Shown: positions 1-9,555, numbered from the stretch's first letter. The stretch is 64,000 nt of DNA from Mycolicibacterium confluentis (GCF_010729895.1 NZ_AP022612.1:4836001-4900000), one strand, 5' to 3'. The notes: a model not told the origin generated them from the sequence alone. A program made the numbers and translations.

Positions 1-1018
1 CGGCGTCCAGGGTTCGGATGACGACCTTGCGCCCCGAGAACGCCTCCAGCACGTCACTGTAGATGCGCGCCTGCTCCTCGACCGACGGCTCGGACTCCGC
101 GTTGAGGAAGCAGAGTTCGGTGCGGAACAGACCCACGCCTTCGGCCGGAGTGTCACGCGCGGCACGGGCCGCGGCGCCGTCCTGCACGTTGGCCAGCACC
201 CCCACCGCGTGACCGTCGGACGTGGCACCGGGGCCGTGCCAGCTTGCCGCCGCCGCAGCAGCCTCCTTGGCGGCCGCGACCGCGGCTTCGGCGGTCCCCT
301 CATCCGGGTCGACCGCGACGGTTCCGCCCGTCCCGTCGAGCAGCACGCGGGCACCCGCGGGCACGTCGTCGAGGCCCGTGACCGCGACGACGCACGGAAT
401 AGCCAACTGCCGAGCGATGATCGCGGTGTGGCTGGTGGGCCCGCCGAGGGTGGTCGCGAGTCCGACGATCAGGGCGGGATCCAGGCCCGCGGTGTCGGCT
501 GGGGCGAGATCCTCGGCCAGCAGCACCGACGGCACCTCCGGCACCGGCACACCGGGTTCGGGCAGCCCACTCAGCTCCGCGATCACGCGGTCCCGGATGT
601 CACGCAGATCGGCGACCCGCTCGGCCATCAGGCCGCCCATCTTGGTGAACATCTCGACGAACTGCTCCACGGCCTCCGCAGTGGCCTTCACCGGCGGAAC
701 ACCCTGCCGGATCCGCTTCTCCGCGGCGCCCAGCCAGGCCCGGTCGGTGGCCAGCTGGGCCGTGGCGCCCAGCACCTCCGACGCCGCGCCGGTGGCATGC
801 GCGGCGCGCTCACGCAGACGTTGCGCGACGGCCTCGGCGGCCGCGGTGAAGCGTGCGGCCTCCTGATCGCGATCGGACTCGGCGACCTCGCCCACCGAGA
901 CCAGTTGGTCGATGCCAGGCAGCCGTCCGGGCCGGATGACCGGCGCGTATGCGACGCCGGGAACCACGGGAACGCCCGTCAACGCCGAGTGTGAGGTGTC
1001 CCGCGCAGCCGAAGTCAT
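1..1018 (-). CDS. ptsI: Phosphoenolpyruvate-protein phosphotransferase (PTS enzyme I), 3' end beyond the window
   Basis: Enzyme I of the sugar phosphotransferase system takes the phosphate of PEP onto a histidine and passes it to HPr. Only the first ~339 codons are inside the window. Reading the minus strand from ATG at 1018 gives a protein beginning MTSAARDTSHSALTG. The active-site signature GGPTSHTAIIARQ is present, with the phospho-histidine codon at 428-430 (about His197; E. coli His189). The N-terminal HPr-binding helical region is complete, but the PEP-binding barrel is mostly outside. It is divergent from the DeoR/fruK/fruA/ptsH genes, so all general and fructose-specific PTS parts sit together. 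A -10 hexamer (TAATCT, 1026-1031 on the minus strand) lies 7 bases before the ATG, so the mRNA may be leaderless. Confidence 0.93.
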   Translation of the reverse strand, partial: MTSAARDTSHSALTGVPVVPGVAYAPVIRPGRLPGIDQLVSVGEVAESDRDQEAARFTAAAEAVAQRLRERAAHATGAASEVLGATAQLATDRAWLGAAEKRIRQGVPPVKATAEAVEQFVEMFTKMGGLMAERVADLRDIRDRVIAELSGLPEPGVPVPEVPSVLLAEDLAPADTAGLDPALIVGLATTLGGPTSHTAIIARQLAIPCVVAVTGLDDVPAGARVLLDGTGGTVAVDPDEGTAEAAVAAAKEAAAAAASWHGPGATSDGHAVGVLANVQDGAAARAARDTPAEGVGLFRTELCFLNAESEPSVEEQARIYSDVLEAFSGRKVVIRTLDA

Positions 1019-1135
1019 GTGAACCAGATTACAGAGAATCATTGACACGTCAACACAATCAAGCGTAAAACAACGCATATCAACATTCGAATCGGCCCAT
1101 CTCCCGCACGTAACCACACAAACGGAGTTGCGACG
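1019..1135. promoter_or_regulatory. Divergent promoter region of ptsI and the fru operon, with abutting -35 boxes
   Basis: The 117-bp gap is AT-rich for this genome. An inverted repeat TTGAC-AC-GTCAA lies at 1042-1053. Its left half gives a perfect plus-strand -35 (TTGACA, 1042-1047) with a weak -10 (TAAAAC, 1066-1071). Its right half gives a minus-strand -35 (TTGACG, 1048-1053), followed 16 bases later by TAATCT (1031-1026). The two -35 boxes touch, so one DeoR dimer bound here could control both directions. Whether the repeat is an operator or only two back-to-back -35 boxes cannot be told from sequence. Confidence 0.55.
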
Positions 1136-1903
1136 TTGTACCCCGAAGAACGCCAACAGGCCATCGCCTCGCTCGTGCTGGCGCGGGGTCGCGCCTCGGT
1201 GGCCGAACTCGCAGAGAGCTACGCCGTGACCACCGAGACCGTGCGCCGGGACCTGGCGGTTCTCGACCGCGCCGGCCTGGTGCGCCGCGTCCACGGCGGC
1301 GCGGTCCCCGCCCGGGCACTGCACGTCGTCGAGGCTGGAGTCTCCGAACGCGAAGGCACCCGCGCGAGCTTCAAGGACGCGATCGCCGCCGCCGCGGTCG
1401 ACTTCCTGCCGTCGTCGGGTGCCAGCGTCCTCTTCGACGCCGGCACCACCACCGCGCGGATCGCCGCGCTGCTCCCCTCGGATCGCGACCTCGTGGTCGT
1501 CACCAATTCTGTGCCGATCGCCGCACGGTTGGCCGCCGTCCCCTCGGTGACTCTGCACCTGCTTGGCGGTCGAGTCCGCGGCCTCACCCAGGCCGCGGTC
1601 GGCGAACCGGTGCTGCGCGGCCTCGACACACTGCGGGTGGATGTCGCGTTCATTGGCGCCAACGGCATCAGCGTCGGACACGGCCTGTCCACACCCGACA
1701 GCGACGAGGCGGCTGTGAAGCGGGCCATGGTTCGGAGCGCGAACTACGTTGTCGTCGCTGCGGATTCATCGAAGATCGGGCATGAGGAGTTCATCAGCTT
1801 CGCCCCGATCGAGAGCGTCGACACCGTGATCACCGACTCGGAGATCAGCGCGGCCGACCGAAAAGCACTCATCGACAACGGACTAGAGGTGGTCGTGGCA
1901 TGA
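1136..1903 (+). CDS. DeoR-family transcriptional regulator of the fructose PTS operon
   Basis: 255 residues, the usual DeoR length. The N-terminal winged helix-turn-helix (residues ~5-57) contains VAELAESYAVTTETVRRDL, typical of the family. The C-terminal DeoR sensor domain has the sugar-phosphate-binding pattern FDAGTTTARIA near residue 100 and an F-I-G-A-N-G-I stretch near residue 180. The start is TTG at 1136, preceded by ACGGAG about 8 bases upstream; no better start is in frame. It overlaps fruK by 4 bases, so it is the first gene of the fru operon. Family members commonly sense a phosphorylated sugar, and fructose-1-phosphate is the natural guess. Repression of both divergent units is inferred. 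Confidence 0.9.
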   Translation: MYPEERQQAIASLVLARGRASVAELAESYAVTTETVRRDLAVLDRAGLVRRVHGGAVPARALHVVEAGVSEREGTRASFKDAIAAAAVDFLPSSGASVLFDAGTTTARIAALLPSDRDLVVVTNSVPIAARLAAVPSVTLHLLGGRVRGLTQAAVGEPVLRGLDTLRVDVAFIGANGISVGHGLSTPDSDEAAVKRAMVRSANYVVVAADSSKIGHEEFISFAPIESVDTVITDSEISAADRKALIDNGLEVVVA

Positions 1904-2892
1904 GCAGTTCATCTGAGGCGACGGTGGTCACGGTCACGCCCAACCCCAGCGTCGACCGCACCGTAACCCTGCCCACCGCGCTGATCCGAGGGGCCGTGCT
2001 GCGTGTGACGTCGGTGTCCAACGAGGCAGGCGGCAAGGGTGTCAACGTCGCCCGTGCGTTGACCCTCGCAGGCGTCGACGCACTGGCGGTGCTGCCCGCG
2101 GCGGAGGACGACCCGTTCCTGTCCGCGCTGCGGACCACGGGCGTACGGTACGCCGCGGTGCCCATCGCCGGCGCCGTCCGCACCAACCTCGCGATCACCG
2201 AGAATGACGGCACCACAACAAAACTCAACGAGCCCGGCGCGTCCCTGGACGCCGCCGCACTGGCCGCGCTGACCGACGCCGTCGTCGACTGCGCCGAACA
2301 TGCCGCATGGGTCGTGATGTCGGGATCGCTGCCTCCGGGCATGCCCGACACCTGGTACGCCGACGTCGTGGCCCGCCTGGCCGGGATGGGGTGCAGGGTT
2401 GCGGTGGACACCTCGGAGGGGCCACTGAACGCGCTGGCCGCAGGCTTCGATCGAGCCGCACCCGACCTCATCAAACCCAACTCCGAGGAACTCGCCGGGC
2501 TGGCAGGCACCAGCGCCGAGATGCTCGAAGCGGCTGTCCAGCAGGGTGATCCGACGCCCGTGGTCAAAGCGGCCACCGACCTGGTGAACCGCGGTGTCGG
2601 CGCCGTGCTGGCGACGCTGGGCGCCGCGGGCGCGGTGCTCGTGGACCGCACCGGCGCCTGGTTGGCGACACCCCCGCCGATCACCCCGAAGAGCACAGTC
2701 GGCGCGGGGGACTCGTCGCTGGCCGGCTATGTGCGCGCCCACATCGCCGGATCCGAGGCCCCCAGGCGACTGCAGATGGCCGTCGCGTACGGCAGCGCCG
2801 CCGCGGGACTGCCGGGGTCCGCCCTGCCCGCACCGGCACAGATCGACCTCGACGCCGTCCGCGTGGTGTCCATCGCGCCGAACCTCCTGTAG
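1900..2892 (+). CDS. fruK: 1-phosphofructokinase (PfkB/ribokinase family)
   Basis: Phosphorylates fructose-1-phosphate, the product of FruA import, to fructose-1,6-bisphosphate for glycolysis, in the cytoplasm. 330 residues. The substrate-side motif TPNPSVDRT (residues ~13-21) and AGGKGVNVARAL (~43-54) are characteristic of 1-phosphofructokinase and tagatose-6-phosphate kinase. The PfkB signature TVGAGDSSLAGY holds the catalytic base Asp271. ATG at 1900 overlaps the stop of the DeoR gene (ATGA), indicating translational coupling. The next gene is the fructose permease, 39 bases downstream, which fixes the substrate as fructose rather than tagatose. Confidence 0.95.
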   Translation: MSSSSEATVVTVTPNPSVDRTVTLPTALIRGAVLRVTSVSNEAGGKGVNVARALTLAGVDALAVLPAAEDDPFLSALRTTGVRYAAVPIAGAVRTNLAITENDGTTTKLNEPGASLDAAALAALTDAVVDCAEHAAWVVMSGSLPPGMPDTWYADVVARLAGMGCRVAVDTSEGPLNALAAGFDRAAPDLIKPNSEELAGLAGTSAEMLEAAVQQGDPTPVVKAATDLVNRGVGAVLATLGAAGAVLVDRTGAWLATPPPITPKSTVGAGDSSLAGYVRAHIAGSEAPRRLQMAVAYGSAAAGLPGSALPAPAQIDLDAVRVVSIAPNLL

Positions 2893-2931
2893 CTCCACAC
2901 CCACCGATCCGCCGAACACCAAGGTGAACCC

Positions 2932-4983
2932 ATGACCACTTCCAGCCAACCGATCACCACGACCGACCTGGTGCTGCTCGACGTCGACGCAGGCCCCGAC
3001 AAGGAGGCCGTGATCGGTCGCCTCACCGGCAGTCTCGCCGCTGCGGGACGCACCCAGGACCCGAACGGCCTACAGACCGCGGCCATGGCCCGCGAGGCCC
3101 AGTCGGCCACGGGCCTGCCGGGCGGAATCGCCATTCCACACTGCCGCTCCCCCTACGTCGACGTTCCGACCATCGGTTTCGCGCGCCTCGACCCGGCGGT
3201 CGACTTCGGTGCGCCCGACGGTCCGGCCGACCTGGTCTTCCTGATCGCGGCCCCCGAATCCGGTGGGACCGAGCACATGAAGCTGCTGTCCAGTCTGGCG
3301 CGGGCATTGGTCCGCCCCGAGTTCGTCGCGTCGCTGCGCGAGGCGGGTACAGCCGAGGACGTGGTGACCCTGGTCGACGGCGTGGTCAACCCCGCGCCCG
3401 CCGCGGCCACCCCGGCGCCGGCGACCGAGCCCACACCAGCGGCGCCAGCCAAGAAGACCATCGCCGCGATCACGGCATGCCCCACCGGCATCGCCCACAC
3501 CTACATGGCCGCCGACGCACTGAAGTTGGCGGCGCAGAGGGCCGATGTCAACCTGGTGGTCGAGACGCAGGGTTCGTCGGGCAGCACGCCGTTGTCCGCG
3601 GACGCCATCGCCGCCGCGGACGCGGTCATCTTCGCCACCGACATCGGCGTCAGGGACCGGGGGCGGTTCGCGGGCAAACCGGTCATCACGTCCGGCGTCA
3701 AACGCGCGATCAACGAACCCGACGCCATGATCAGCGAAGCCGTTGCGGCCGCCGACAATCCGAACGCGGCGCGCGTCGAGGGCGCCGCCGCCGATCAGGT
3801 CGCCGCGACCGAGGGTTCGTCCGATGTCGGGTGGGGCACCCGCACGCGGCAGATCCTGCTCACCGGTGTCAGTTACATGATCCCGTTCGTCGCCGCGGGC
3901 GGTCTGCTGATTGCGTTGGGCTTCCTGCTGGCCGGGTACGAGGTGGGCAACAACCCCGACGGTTCGAGCACATCGTTCGGAAACCTCATCGCCACCACCA
4001 ACTCACTGACCAACCTGCCGGAACCGCTGCGCGAACTGCCCTCCTGGCTGGCGCCGGTCAATCCCCTCATGACCTATCTGGGCGCGGTGCTGTTCAGTCT
4101 CGGCGGCCTGGCGTTCGGCTTCCTGGTCCCCGCCCTCGCCGGCTACATCGCCTTCGCGATCGCCGACCGCCCCGGTCTCGCACCCGGTTTCACCGCGGGC
4201 GCCGTGGCGGGATTCGTCGGGGCCGGATTCATCGGCGGCATCGTGGGCGGCGTGATCGCGGGCTTCGCCGCGCTGTGGATCAGCCGATTCGACGTACCGC
4301 AGTGGTTCCGCGGCCTGATGCCGGTGGTGATCATCCCGCTGTTCGCCTCGCTCATCGTCGGCTTGGCGATGTTCCTGCTGCTCGGCCGACCATTGGCGTG
4401 GGTCAACACCGGCCTGACCAACTGGCTCAACGGGCTCACCGGCACCTCGGCGGTGCTGCTCGGTGTCATCCTGGGCCTGATGATGTGCTTCGACCTGGGC
4501 GGTCCGGTGAACAAGGCGGCCTATGCATTCGCCACCGCGGGTCTGGCGGCCGCGACCACGGGGTCGTATCAGGTCATGGCGGCCGTGATGGCCGCCGGCA
4601 TGGTGCCGCCGCTGGCCATGGCCCTGGCCTCCACGGTGCGCCCCGCGCTGTTCACCGAACCTGAGCGCGAGAATGGTCGGGCCGCTTGGCTTCTGGGTGC
4701 CTCGTTCATCTCCGAGGGCGCGATCCCGTTCGCCGCGGCCGATCCGCTGCGGGTGATCCCGTCGATGATGGCCGGTGGAGCGGTGACCGGCGCGATGATC
4801 ATGGCGTTCGGCGTCACGCTGCGCGCCCCACATGGCGGAATCTTCGTGTTCTTCGCCATCGGCCACCTACTGTGGTTCCTGCTGGCCCTTGTCGCGGGCA
4901 CGGTGGTCGCCGCGGTCGCGGTGATCGCGGCAAAACAGTTCATCGGCACGAAATCCGAGTCGGTCGCCGTGGCCACCGCCTGA
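2932..4983 (+). CDS. fruA: PTS fructose transporter, fused EIIABC
   Basis: Imports fructose across the inner membrane with concomitant phosphorylation at C1. The 683-residue protein is a three-domain fusion. EIIA (residues ~10-150) has the phospho-histidine His70 in GGIAIPHCRSP. An Ala/Pro-rich linker (~153-173) follows. EIIB (~174-275) has the phospho-cysteine Cys183 in TACPTGIAHTYMAAD. EIIC (~300-665) has about eight to ten membrane segments and the motif DLGGPVNKAAYAF. The phosphate relay is PEP, PtsI, HPr, EIIA-His, EIIB-Cys, fructose. Second structural gene of the fru operon, followed 34 bases later by ptsH. Confidence 0.96.
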   Translation: MTTSSQPITTTDLVLLDVDAGPDKEAVIGRLTGSLAAAGRTQDPNGLQTAAMAREAQSATGLPGGIAIPHCRSPYVDVPTIGFARLDPAVDFGAPDGPADLVFLIAAPESGGTEHMKLLSSLARALVRPEFVASLREAGTAEDVVTLVDGVVNPAPAAATPAPATEPTPAAPAKKTIAAITACPTGIAHTYMAADALKLAAQRADVNLVVETQGSSGSTPLSADAIAAADAVIFATDIGVRDRGRFAGKPVITSGVKRAINEPDAMISEAVAAADNPNAARVEGAAADQVAATEGSSDVGWGTRTRQILLTGVSYMIPFVAAGGLLIALGFLLAGYEVGNNPDGSSTSFGNLIATTNSLTNLPEPLRELPSWLAPVNPLMTYLGAVLFSLGGLAFGFLVPALAGYIAFAIADRPGLAPGFTAGAVAGFVGAGFIGGIVGGVIAGFAALWISRFDVPQWFRGLMPVVIIPLFASLIVGLAMFLLLGRPLAWVNTGLTNWLNGLTGTSAVLLGVILGLMMCFDLGGPVNKAAYAFATAGLAAATTGSYQVMAAVMAAGMVPPLAMALASTVRPALFTEPERENGRAAWLLGASFISEGAIPFAAADPLRVIPSMMAGGAVTGAMIMAFGVTLRAPHGGIFVFFAIGHLLWFLLALVAGTVVAAVAVIAAKQFIGTKSESVAVATA

Positions 4984-5017
4984 AGTTCCACCGACACCAA
5001 CACAAGAGGAGCAACCG

Positions 5018-5278
5018 ATGCCCAGCAAGACCGTGACCGTCGGATCCGCCGTCGGCCTGCACGCCCGCCCCGCCGCGATCATCGCCGAGGCCGTCGTCAA
5101 CGCGGGGGTGCCCGTGACCCTCGCATCCGATGGCGGTGAACCTGTGGACGCCGGTTCGGCGCTGATGATCATGACGTTGGGTGCGGCCAAGGGCGCCCAG
5201 GTCACCGTCGAGTCGGAGGACGCCGCAGCGGTCGACGCCATCGCGGCACTGGTCGAGAAGGACCTCGACGCCGAATAG
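5018..5278 (+). CDS. ptsH: HPr, phosphocarrier protein of the PTS
   Basis: 86 residues, the standard HPr length. The phosphate-accepting His15 sits in AVGLHARPAA. It shuttles phosphate from enzyme I to the EIIA part of FruA. A serine at position 47 (AGSALMIM) matches the regulatory Ser46 of Firmicute HPr, but no HPr kinase is in the window, so regulation through it is not implied. A good ribosome site (AAGAGGAG) lies 7-8 bases before ATG. Last gene of the fru operon. Confidence 0.95.
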   Translation: MPSKTVTVGSAVGLHARPAAIIAEAVVNAGVPVTLASDGGEPVDAGSALMIMTLGAAKGAQVTVESEDAAAVDAIAALVEKDLDAE

Positions 5279-5287
5279 GCCGAACGG

Positions 5288-5731
5288 TCAGCGCGTCCGC
5301 TCGAGGATCAGCAGAGGGATCTCGCGTTCGGTGTTGCGCTGATATCCCTCGTAACCCTTGTAGACCTTGACCACCTGCGGCCAGATCTCGGCACGCTCCT
5401 CGGCCGTCGCCTTACGCGCGCGCATCGGAATGTCGGCGCCGTCGACCGTCACCCGCACGTCGGGGTGGGCCAGCGCGTTCTTGTACCAGTCCGGATTGTC
5501 ACTGTGCCCGCCCTTCGACGCCACCACCACGATGCGGTCCTCATCGTGGACCGGACTGGTCAACAGGTTCGCGAAGGGCTTACCGGACTTTCGGCCCACG
5601 GTGTGCAACTCGACGGTGAGCATCCCCATGACCGTGCGGGGGTACCTGCCCCCGGTGAGCGCAAGCAGTACGCGATGCCCGGTCTCGAGCAGCCAGGCGC
5701 CGGTCTCGGCGACGCGATCGGATTTCCGCAT
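5288..5731 (-). CDS. Nitroreductase-family deazaflavin (F420)-dependent oxidoreductase
   Basis: 147 residues of the DUF385/Ddn-like split beta-barrel family, which is expanded in mycobacteria and uses reduced coenzyme F420. Recognisable parts are VELHTVGRKSGKPFANLLT (~residues 39-58) and GGHSDNPDWYKNALAHPDV (~75-95), the usual cofactor-side elements. The natural substrate is unknown; relatives reduce quinones, nitro compounds or mycotoxins. ATG at 5731 is chosen; a GTG codon just before it is equally possible. It converges on ptsH with a 9-base gap and is divergent from the downstream hydrolase gene. Confidence 0.85.
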   Translation of the reverse strand: MRKSDRVAETGAWLLETGHRVLLALTGGRYPRTVMGMLTVELHTVGRKSGKPFANLLTSPVHDEDRIVVVASKGGHSDNPDWYKNALAHPDVRVTVDGADIPMRARKATAEERAEIWPQVVKVYKGYEGYQRNTEREIPLLILERTR

Positions 5732-5765
5732 CACCAGACGCTAGCGCGCTTGAGACAATGCGTAA

Positions 5766-6668
5766 ATGAGGCTGCGCAGGGTTCGCACCACGACCGGACT
5801 GGAACTCCAGCACGACGACGCCGGCACGTGGCGCGCCTTGGTTGGACCGTCACCGTTCGGTCCGTCACCGTTTCGTGCCGAATGGGAAGTCGCCACTGCC
5901 GACCGCCACCTGCGCGACACCGATGCCGTGCTGCCGTTCTCGCCGCTGTCGTTCCGTGATTTTCTGCTCTCCGAACGCCATAACGTCGACGCCGCGCGCG
6001 GCATGATCAACCGCTTCTACCCGCGAACCGCCCGAATCACCAATGTCTATGAAAGACTCACCAGGGCAACGTTTCCCGCGTTCCGGCCACGCCGGCTGTT
6101 CTACCAGCAGCCCATCTACTACATGTCGAACGCCATGACGATCGTGCCGACCGGAACCCCGGTGGCCATTCCGAGCTACACGCGCGGCCTCGACTTCGAA
6201 CTCGAGATCGGCTTCATGCTCAACGCCCCGCTGTACAACGCGACCCCCGCCGACGCGGTCTCGGCGATCGGCGCCTTCGTCCTGGTCAACGACTTCAGCG
6301 CGCGCGACGTGCAGCGCGCCGAGATGGACAGCGGCATGGGCCCGCAGAAGTCCAAACACTTCCTGTCGTCCATGTCGCAGACCGCGGTCACGGCCGACGA
6401 CGTGCTGCCCCGCCTGACGGAACTGACAGGCTCGGTGAACATCAACGGCACGGTGGTGAGCACCGTCAGCAGCGCGGGACTGCAGTGGAGCATCGGTGAC
6501 GTGCTCGCGCACGCCAGCCGCGACGAGCAGCTCCTGCCCGGCGAATTGATCGCCCTGGGCACGTTGCCGGGCGGATCCGGGATGGAGACCGGCCACTGGC
6601 TCAAGTCCGGCGACGAACTGCATCTGGTGCTCGACGGCATCGGCGAAGTCCGGCACCGGATTCGCTGA
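5766..6668 (+). CDS. Fumarylacetoacetate hydrolase (FAH) family protein
   Basis: 300 residues. The C-terminal two-thirds is the FAH fold. A metal-binding acidic set is visible: E-x-E in DFELEIGFML (~residue 140) and the Asp in VNDFSARDVQRAE (~175), followed by KSKHFLSSMSQ and a late GTLPGGSGMETG loop. Family members hydrolyse or decarboxylate acylpyruvates or 2-hydroxy-dienoates in aromatic or sugar-acid breakdown; the substrate here cannot be named. No catabolic partner gene lies beside it. The start is ATG, only 35 bases from the divergent F420 gene. Confidence 0.88.
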   Translation: MRLRRVRTTTGLELQHDDAGTWRALVGPSPFGPSPFRAEWEVATADRHLRDTDAVLPFSPLSFRDFLLSERHNVDAARGMINRFYPRTARITNVYERLTRATFPAFRPRRLFYQQPIYYMSNAMTIVPTGTPVAIPSYTRGLDFELEIGFMLNAPLYNATPADAVSAIGAFVLVNDFSARDVQRAEMDSGMGPQKSKHFLSSMSQTAVTADDVLPRLTELTGSVNINGTVVSTVSSAGLQWSIGDVLAHASRDEQLLPGELIALGTLPGGSGMETGHWLKSGDELHLVLDGIGEVRHRIR

Positions 6669-6696
6669 CGGCCTGCACGCAGTAACATTCCGCACC

Positions 6697-8100
6697 ATGC
6701 CTGTGGCCGAGTTCGGTGCCTTCGTCCGCAACTCGGGACACCTGCGCAAGTGGCTGATCCTCGGGGTCATCATCGGCGTCATCGCGGGACTCGGTGCGGT
6801 GGCGTTCTACCTCGCGCTGAAGTACACGACAGATCTCCTTCTCGGCCACCTCGCGGACTATGACCCGCCCACCGCAATGGGCGATGGCGGGAGTGCGGGT
6901 TCGGGCGGATTCACCCGGCCGTGGGCCATTCCGCTGGTGACCACGCTCGGCGCACTGCTCTCGGCCGCGATCGTCGCGCGCTTCGCCCCCGAGGCCCAAG
7001 GGCACGGCACCGACGACGCCATCGAGGCCGTGCACACCGATCCGCGCGCGATCCGCTCCCGCGTCGTCCTGGTGAAGATGGTGGCCAGCGCGTTGACCAT
7101 CGGTTCGGGCGGTTCCGGCGGCCGGGAGGGGCCGACGGCGCACATCTCCGCGGGATTCGGCTCACTGCTTACCCGTTGGCTGAACCTGAGCGACGAGGAC
7201 GGCCGCGTCGCGGTGTCGCTGGGCATCGGGTCGGGCATCGGCGCGATCTTCGGCGCCCCGCTGGGCGGGGCCGTGCTGGCCGCCTCGATCATCTATCGCC
7301 GCGACTTCGACTACCGCGCGCTCGTGCCCGGCTTCATCGCCTCCGGCACCGCCTATGCGGTGTGTGGGTCGATCCTGGGTTTCGACCCGCTGTTCGGCAG
7401 CCTGGTCACCGACCATGTCTTCGACCCACTGCAGATTCCGTGGTTCCTCCTGATCGGAATCGCCTCCGCCGCAATCGGGTACCTGTATGCCCGGGTCTTC
7501 TACGGCACCGCGGCGCTGTCGTCTCGCATCCGGTTCCGGGGCGCCGCGGTGCTGCGTCCGGCGGTGGGCGGGCTGCTGGTCGGGCTTCTGGCGCTGGCCA
7601 TCCCGCAGATCCTGTCCAGCGGTTACGGCTGGGTGCAGATGGCCGCCGCCGAGGACACCCTGTTGTCCATTCCGCTGTGGATCGTCCTGGTGCTGCCCCT
7701 CGCGAAGATCGTGGCCACCTCGCTGTCGATCGGCACCGGCGGGTCCGGCGGCATCTTCGGCCCCGGCATCGTCATCGGATGCTTTGTCGGGGCGGCAATC
7801 TGGCGGTTGGCCGATCTGGCGGGCGCTCCTGCCGTGCCGGCCGGACCCGCGGTGTTCATCGTCGTGGCAATGATGGCGTGCTTCGGCAGCGTGGCGCACG
7901 CCCCGCTGGCGGTGATGATCATGGTCGCCGAGATGACGGCCTCGTTCTCGGTGCTGCCCGGCGCGATGATCGCCGTGGGTGTCGCCTATCTGCTGATCTC
8001 CCGCACCAACGTGTCGATCTACCGGGCTCAGCGCGCCGATCGCGAGGCCGCGGCGGCCGAACGGGCGGGTCTGCGTACCCATTCCGACTCCTGTGCGTGA
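6697..8100 (+). CDS. ClC-family chloride channel or Cl-/H+ antiporter
   Basis: 467 residues, all membrane-embedded. The central signature [12 protein letters not shown] carries the gating glutamate Glu144, retained as in antiporters. Other ClC elements are [14 protein letters not shown] (selectivity-filter region) and [16 protein letters not shown] (second filter loop near residue 350). No CBS domains follow. Its position next to the HhH-GPD and SnoaL genes matches the neighbourhood of M. tuberculosis Rv0143c, as I recall it. The start codon is ATG, 28 bases after the FAH gene. Confidence 0.92.
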   Translation: MPVAEFGAFVRNSGHLRKWLILGVIIGVIAGLGAVAFYLALKYTTDLLLGHLADYDPPTAMGDGGSAGSGGFTRPWAIPLVTTLGALLSAAIVARFAPEAQGHGTDDAIEAVHTDPRAIRSRVVLVKMVASALTIGSGGSGGREGPTAHISAGFGSLLTRWLNLSDEDGRVAVSLGIGSGIGAIFGAPLGGAVLAASIIYRRDFDYRALVPGFIASGTAYAVCGSILGFDPLFGSLVTDHVFDPLQIPWFLLIGIASAAIGYLYARVFYGTAALSSRIRFRGAAVLRPAVGGLLVGLLALAIPQILSSGYGWVQMAAAEDTLLSIPLWIVLVLPLAKIVATSLSIGTGGSGGIFGPGIVIGCFVGAAIWRLADLAGAPAVPAGPAVFIVVAMMACFGSVAHAPLAVMIMVAEMTASFSVLPGAMIAVGVAYLLISRTNVSIYRAQRADREAAAAERAGLRTHSDSCA

Positions 8101-8201
8101 GCGTCTCGATCCGGACACGAATCAGCGACGACGGTTCCGTGCAGGGTCCGGGGCCTGCCACCGTGGACACGGGGGCCACCTCCGAAGAAGAAGGAGCTTT
8201 C

Positions 8202-8972
8202 ATGACCCCACCCAAGATGTTCCATCGACTCAGCGCGGAGTTCATCGGCACGCTCTGGCTGGTGCTCGGCGGCTGCGGCAGCGCGGTGTTCGCGGCTAAA
8301 TTCCTCTCCGACGACATCTCCGTCGGAATCGGTTTCCTCGGAGTCGCCCTGGCCTTCGGTCTGACCGTGCTGACCGGCGTGTACGCGTTCGGGACCATCT
8401 CCGGTGGGCACTTCAACCCCGCGGTGACCCTCGGCGCAGCGCTGGCCGGACGCGTGGAATGGCGTGCGGTGCCCGGGTATTGGGTCGTGCAGGTGCTCGG
8501 CGGTCTGGTGGGCGGCCTGATCATCTGGGTGATCGCCAGCGGCCGGGACGGCTTTGAGGCCACCGGCAACATGGCCGCCAACGGGTACGGCGCCCACTCC
8601 CCCGGTGGCTATTCGCTGGGCGCCGTGCTGATCGCCGAGATCGTGTTGACGGCGATCTTCCTGCTGGTGATCCTCGGGTCCACCGACGACCGAGCGCCCA
8701 AGGGATTCGCGGGCCTGTCGATCGGCCTGACATTGACCCTGATCCACCTGATCTCAATCCCGATCTCCAACACATCGGTGAACCCGGCCCGGAGCACGGG
8801 TGTCGCATTCTTCAACGGCGACGGCGCCCCCGCGCAGCTGTGGGTGTTCTGGCTGGCGCCGCTGGTGGGGGCCGCCATCGCGGGCGTCGCCTACCCGCTG
8901 CTGTTCGGGCGCACCGACCAACTGGCGCAGCGCCCAGTCCGCGACGAACTCCTCGAGGAGGGGCCTCGCTGA
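8202..8972 (+). CDS. aqpZ: Aquaporin Z, water channel
   Basis: 256 residues, six membrane segments and two half-helices with NPA boxes at 72-74 ([11 protein letters not shown]) and 194-196 (SVNPARSTG). His182 in [10 protein letters not shown] and Arg197 match the narrow water-selective filter of AqpZ rather than a glycerol facilitator. The open frame continues upstream, but ATG at 8202 is the start because GAAGGAG precedes it by about 7 bases and the protein then begins just before the first helix. Same direction as the ClC gene, 101 bases behind it. Confidence 0.94.
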   Translation: MTPPKMFHRLSAEFIGTLWLVLGGCGSAVFAAKFLSDDISVGIGFLGVALAFGLTVLTGVYAFGTISGGHFNPAVTLGAALAGRVEWRAVPGYWVVQVLGGLVGGLIIWVIASGRDGFEATGNMAANGYGAHSPGGYSLGAVLIAEIVLTAIFLLVILGSTDDRAPKGFAGLSIGLTLTLIHLISIPISNTSVNPARSTGVAFFNGDGAPAQLWVFWLAPLVGAAIAGVAYPLLFGRTDQLAQRPVRDELLEEGPR

Positions 8973-8995
8973 CCGGGCACTGAGCAGCCGGTGAG

Positions 8996-9547
8996 CTACT
9001 TGGTGGAGCGCGCCTTGCTGGCGGCACCCTTCTCTGTCGACTTGCCCTCATGCGTCAGCTTGCCCCCGGCGTTCTCCAGGTGCGCACGCACGAACCACTG
9101 GAACTTCTCGAGTTCCGCGGCGTGTCCGATCAGCATGTCCTGCGTGATCGGGTCGAGGTCCTCGGTCTTCGAGATGGACTTGCGCAGGTCCTCGATGACA
9201 CCGTTGTAGACCAGGTCCAGCGCGGCGAGGTGCGCCTGCACGGTGTCGCGGCCCACGGAGTAGTCATCCCACTCGCGGTCGCGGATGATGGCGCCGGGCG
9301 TGCCCTCGGGGGCGAAGCCCAGGGTGGCGATGCGTTCGGCGACTTCGTCGGCATATCCGCGCACCAGTTCGACCTGCGGATCGATCATTTCGTGCACGCC
9401 GATGAAGTTGGGCCCCACCACATTCCAGTGGACGTGCTTGAGCGTCAGGTGCAGATCGTTGTAGGTCGAAAGCTGGTGCTGCAGCAACTCGGCCACCTGA
9501 GCACCCTGCTTGTCGGTCATGCCGGGGATGGTGAACTGGCTCGTCAT
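8996..9547 (-). CDS. dps: Dps, DNA-binding ferritin-like starvation protein (Dps1 type)
   Basis: Forms dodecamers that oxidise and store iron and coat DNA in starvation. 183 residues; the four-helix bundle matches M. smegmatis Dps1 closely (LKHVHWNVVGPNFIGVHEM). Ferroxidase residues are His40, His52, Asp67 and Glu71. The C-terminal tail (~161-183) is Lys/Arg-rich (STEKGAASKARSTK), the DNA-binding tail of Dps1. The ATG at 9547 is preferred over the GTG two codons earlier because AGAAGGAG ends 5 bases before the ATG but abuts the GTG. A SigF-type promoter and a tandem 22-bp duplication lie upstream. Confidence 0.95.
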   Translation of the reverse strand: MTSQFTIPGMTDKQGAQVAELLQHQLSTYNDLHLTLKHVHWNVVGPNFIGVHEMIDPQVELVRGYADEVAERIATLGFAPEGTPGAIIRDREWDDYSVGRDTVQAHLAALDLVYNGVIEDLRKSISKTEDLDPITQDMLIGHAAELEKFQWFVRAHLENAGGKLTHEGKSTEKGAASKARSTK

Positions 9548-9555
9548 GGTCACTC

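Noticed and set aside
209..994. Plus-strand frames of 261 and 214 codons at the left edge
   Set aside because: They are antisense to ptsI, whose minus-strand translation contains the enzyme I active site.
3477..4664. 395-codon frame inside fruA
   Set aside because: Different frame of the PTS gene, Arg/His-rich; fruA has all EIIABC motifs.
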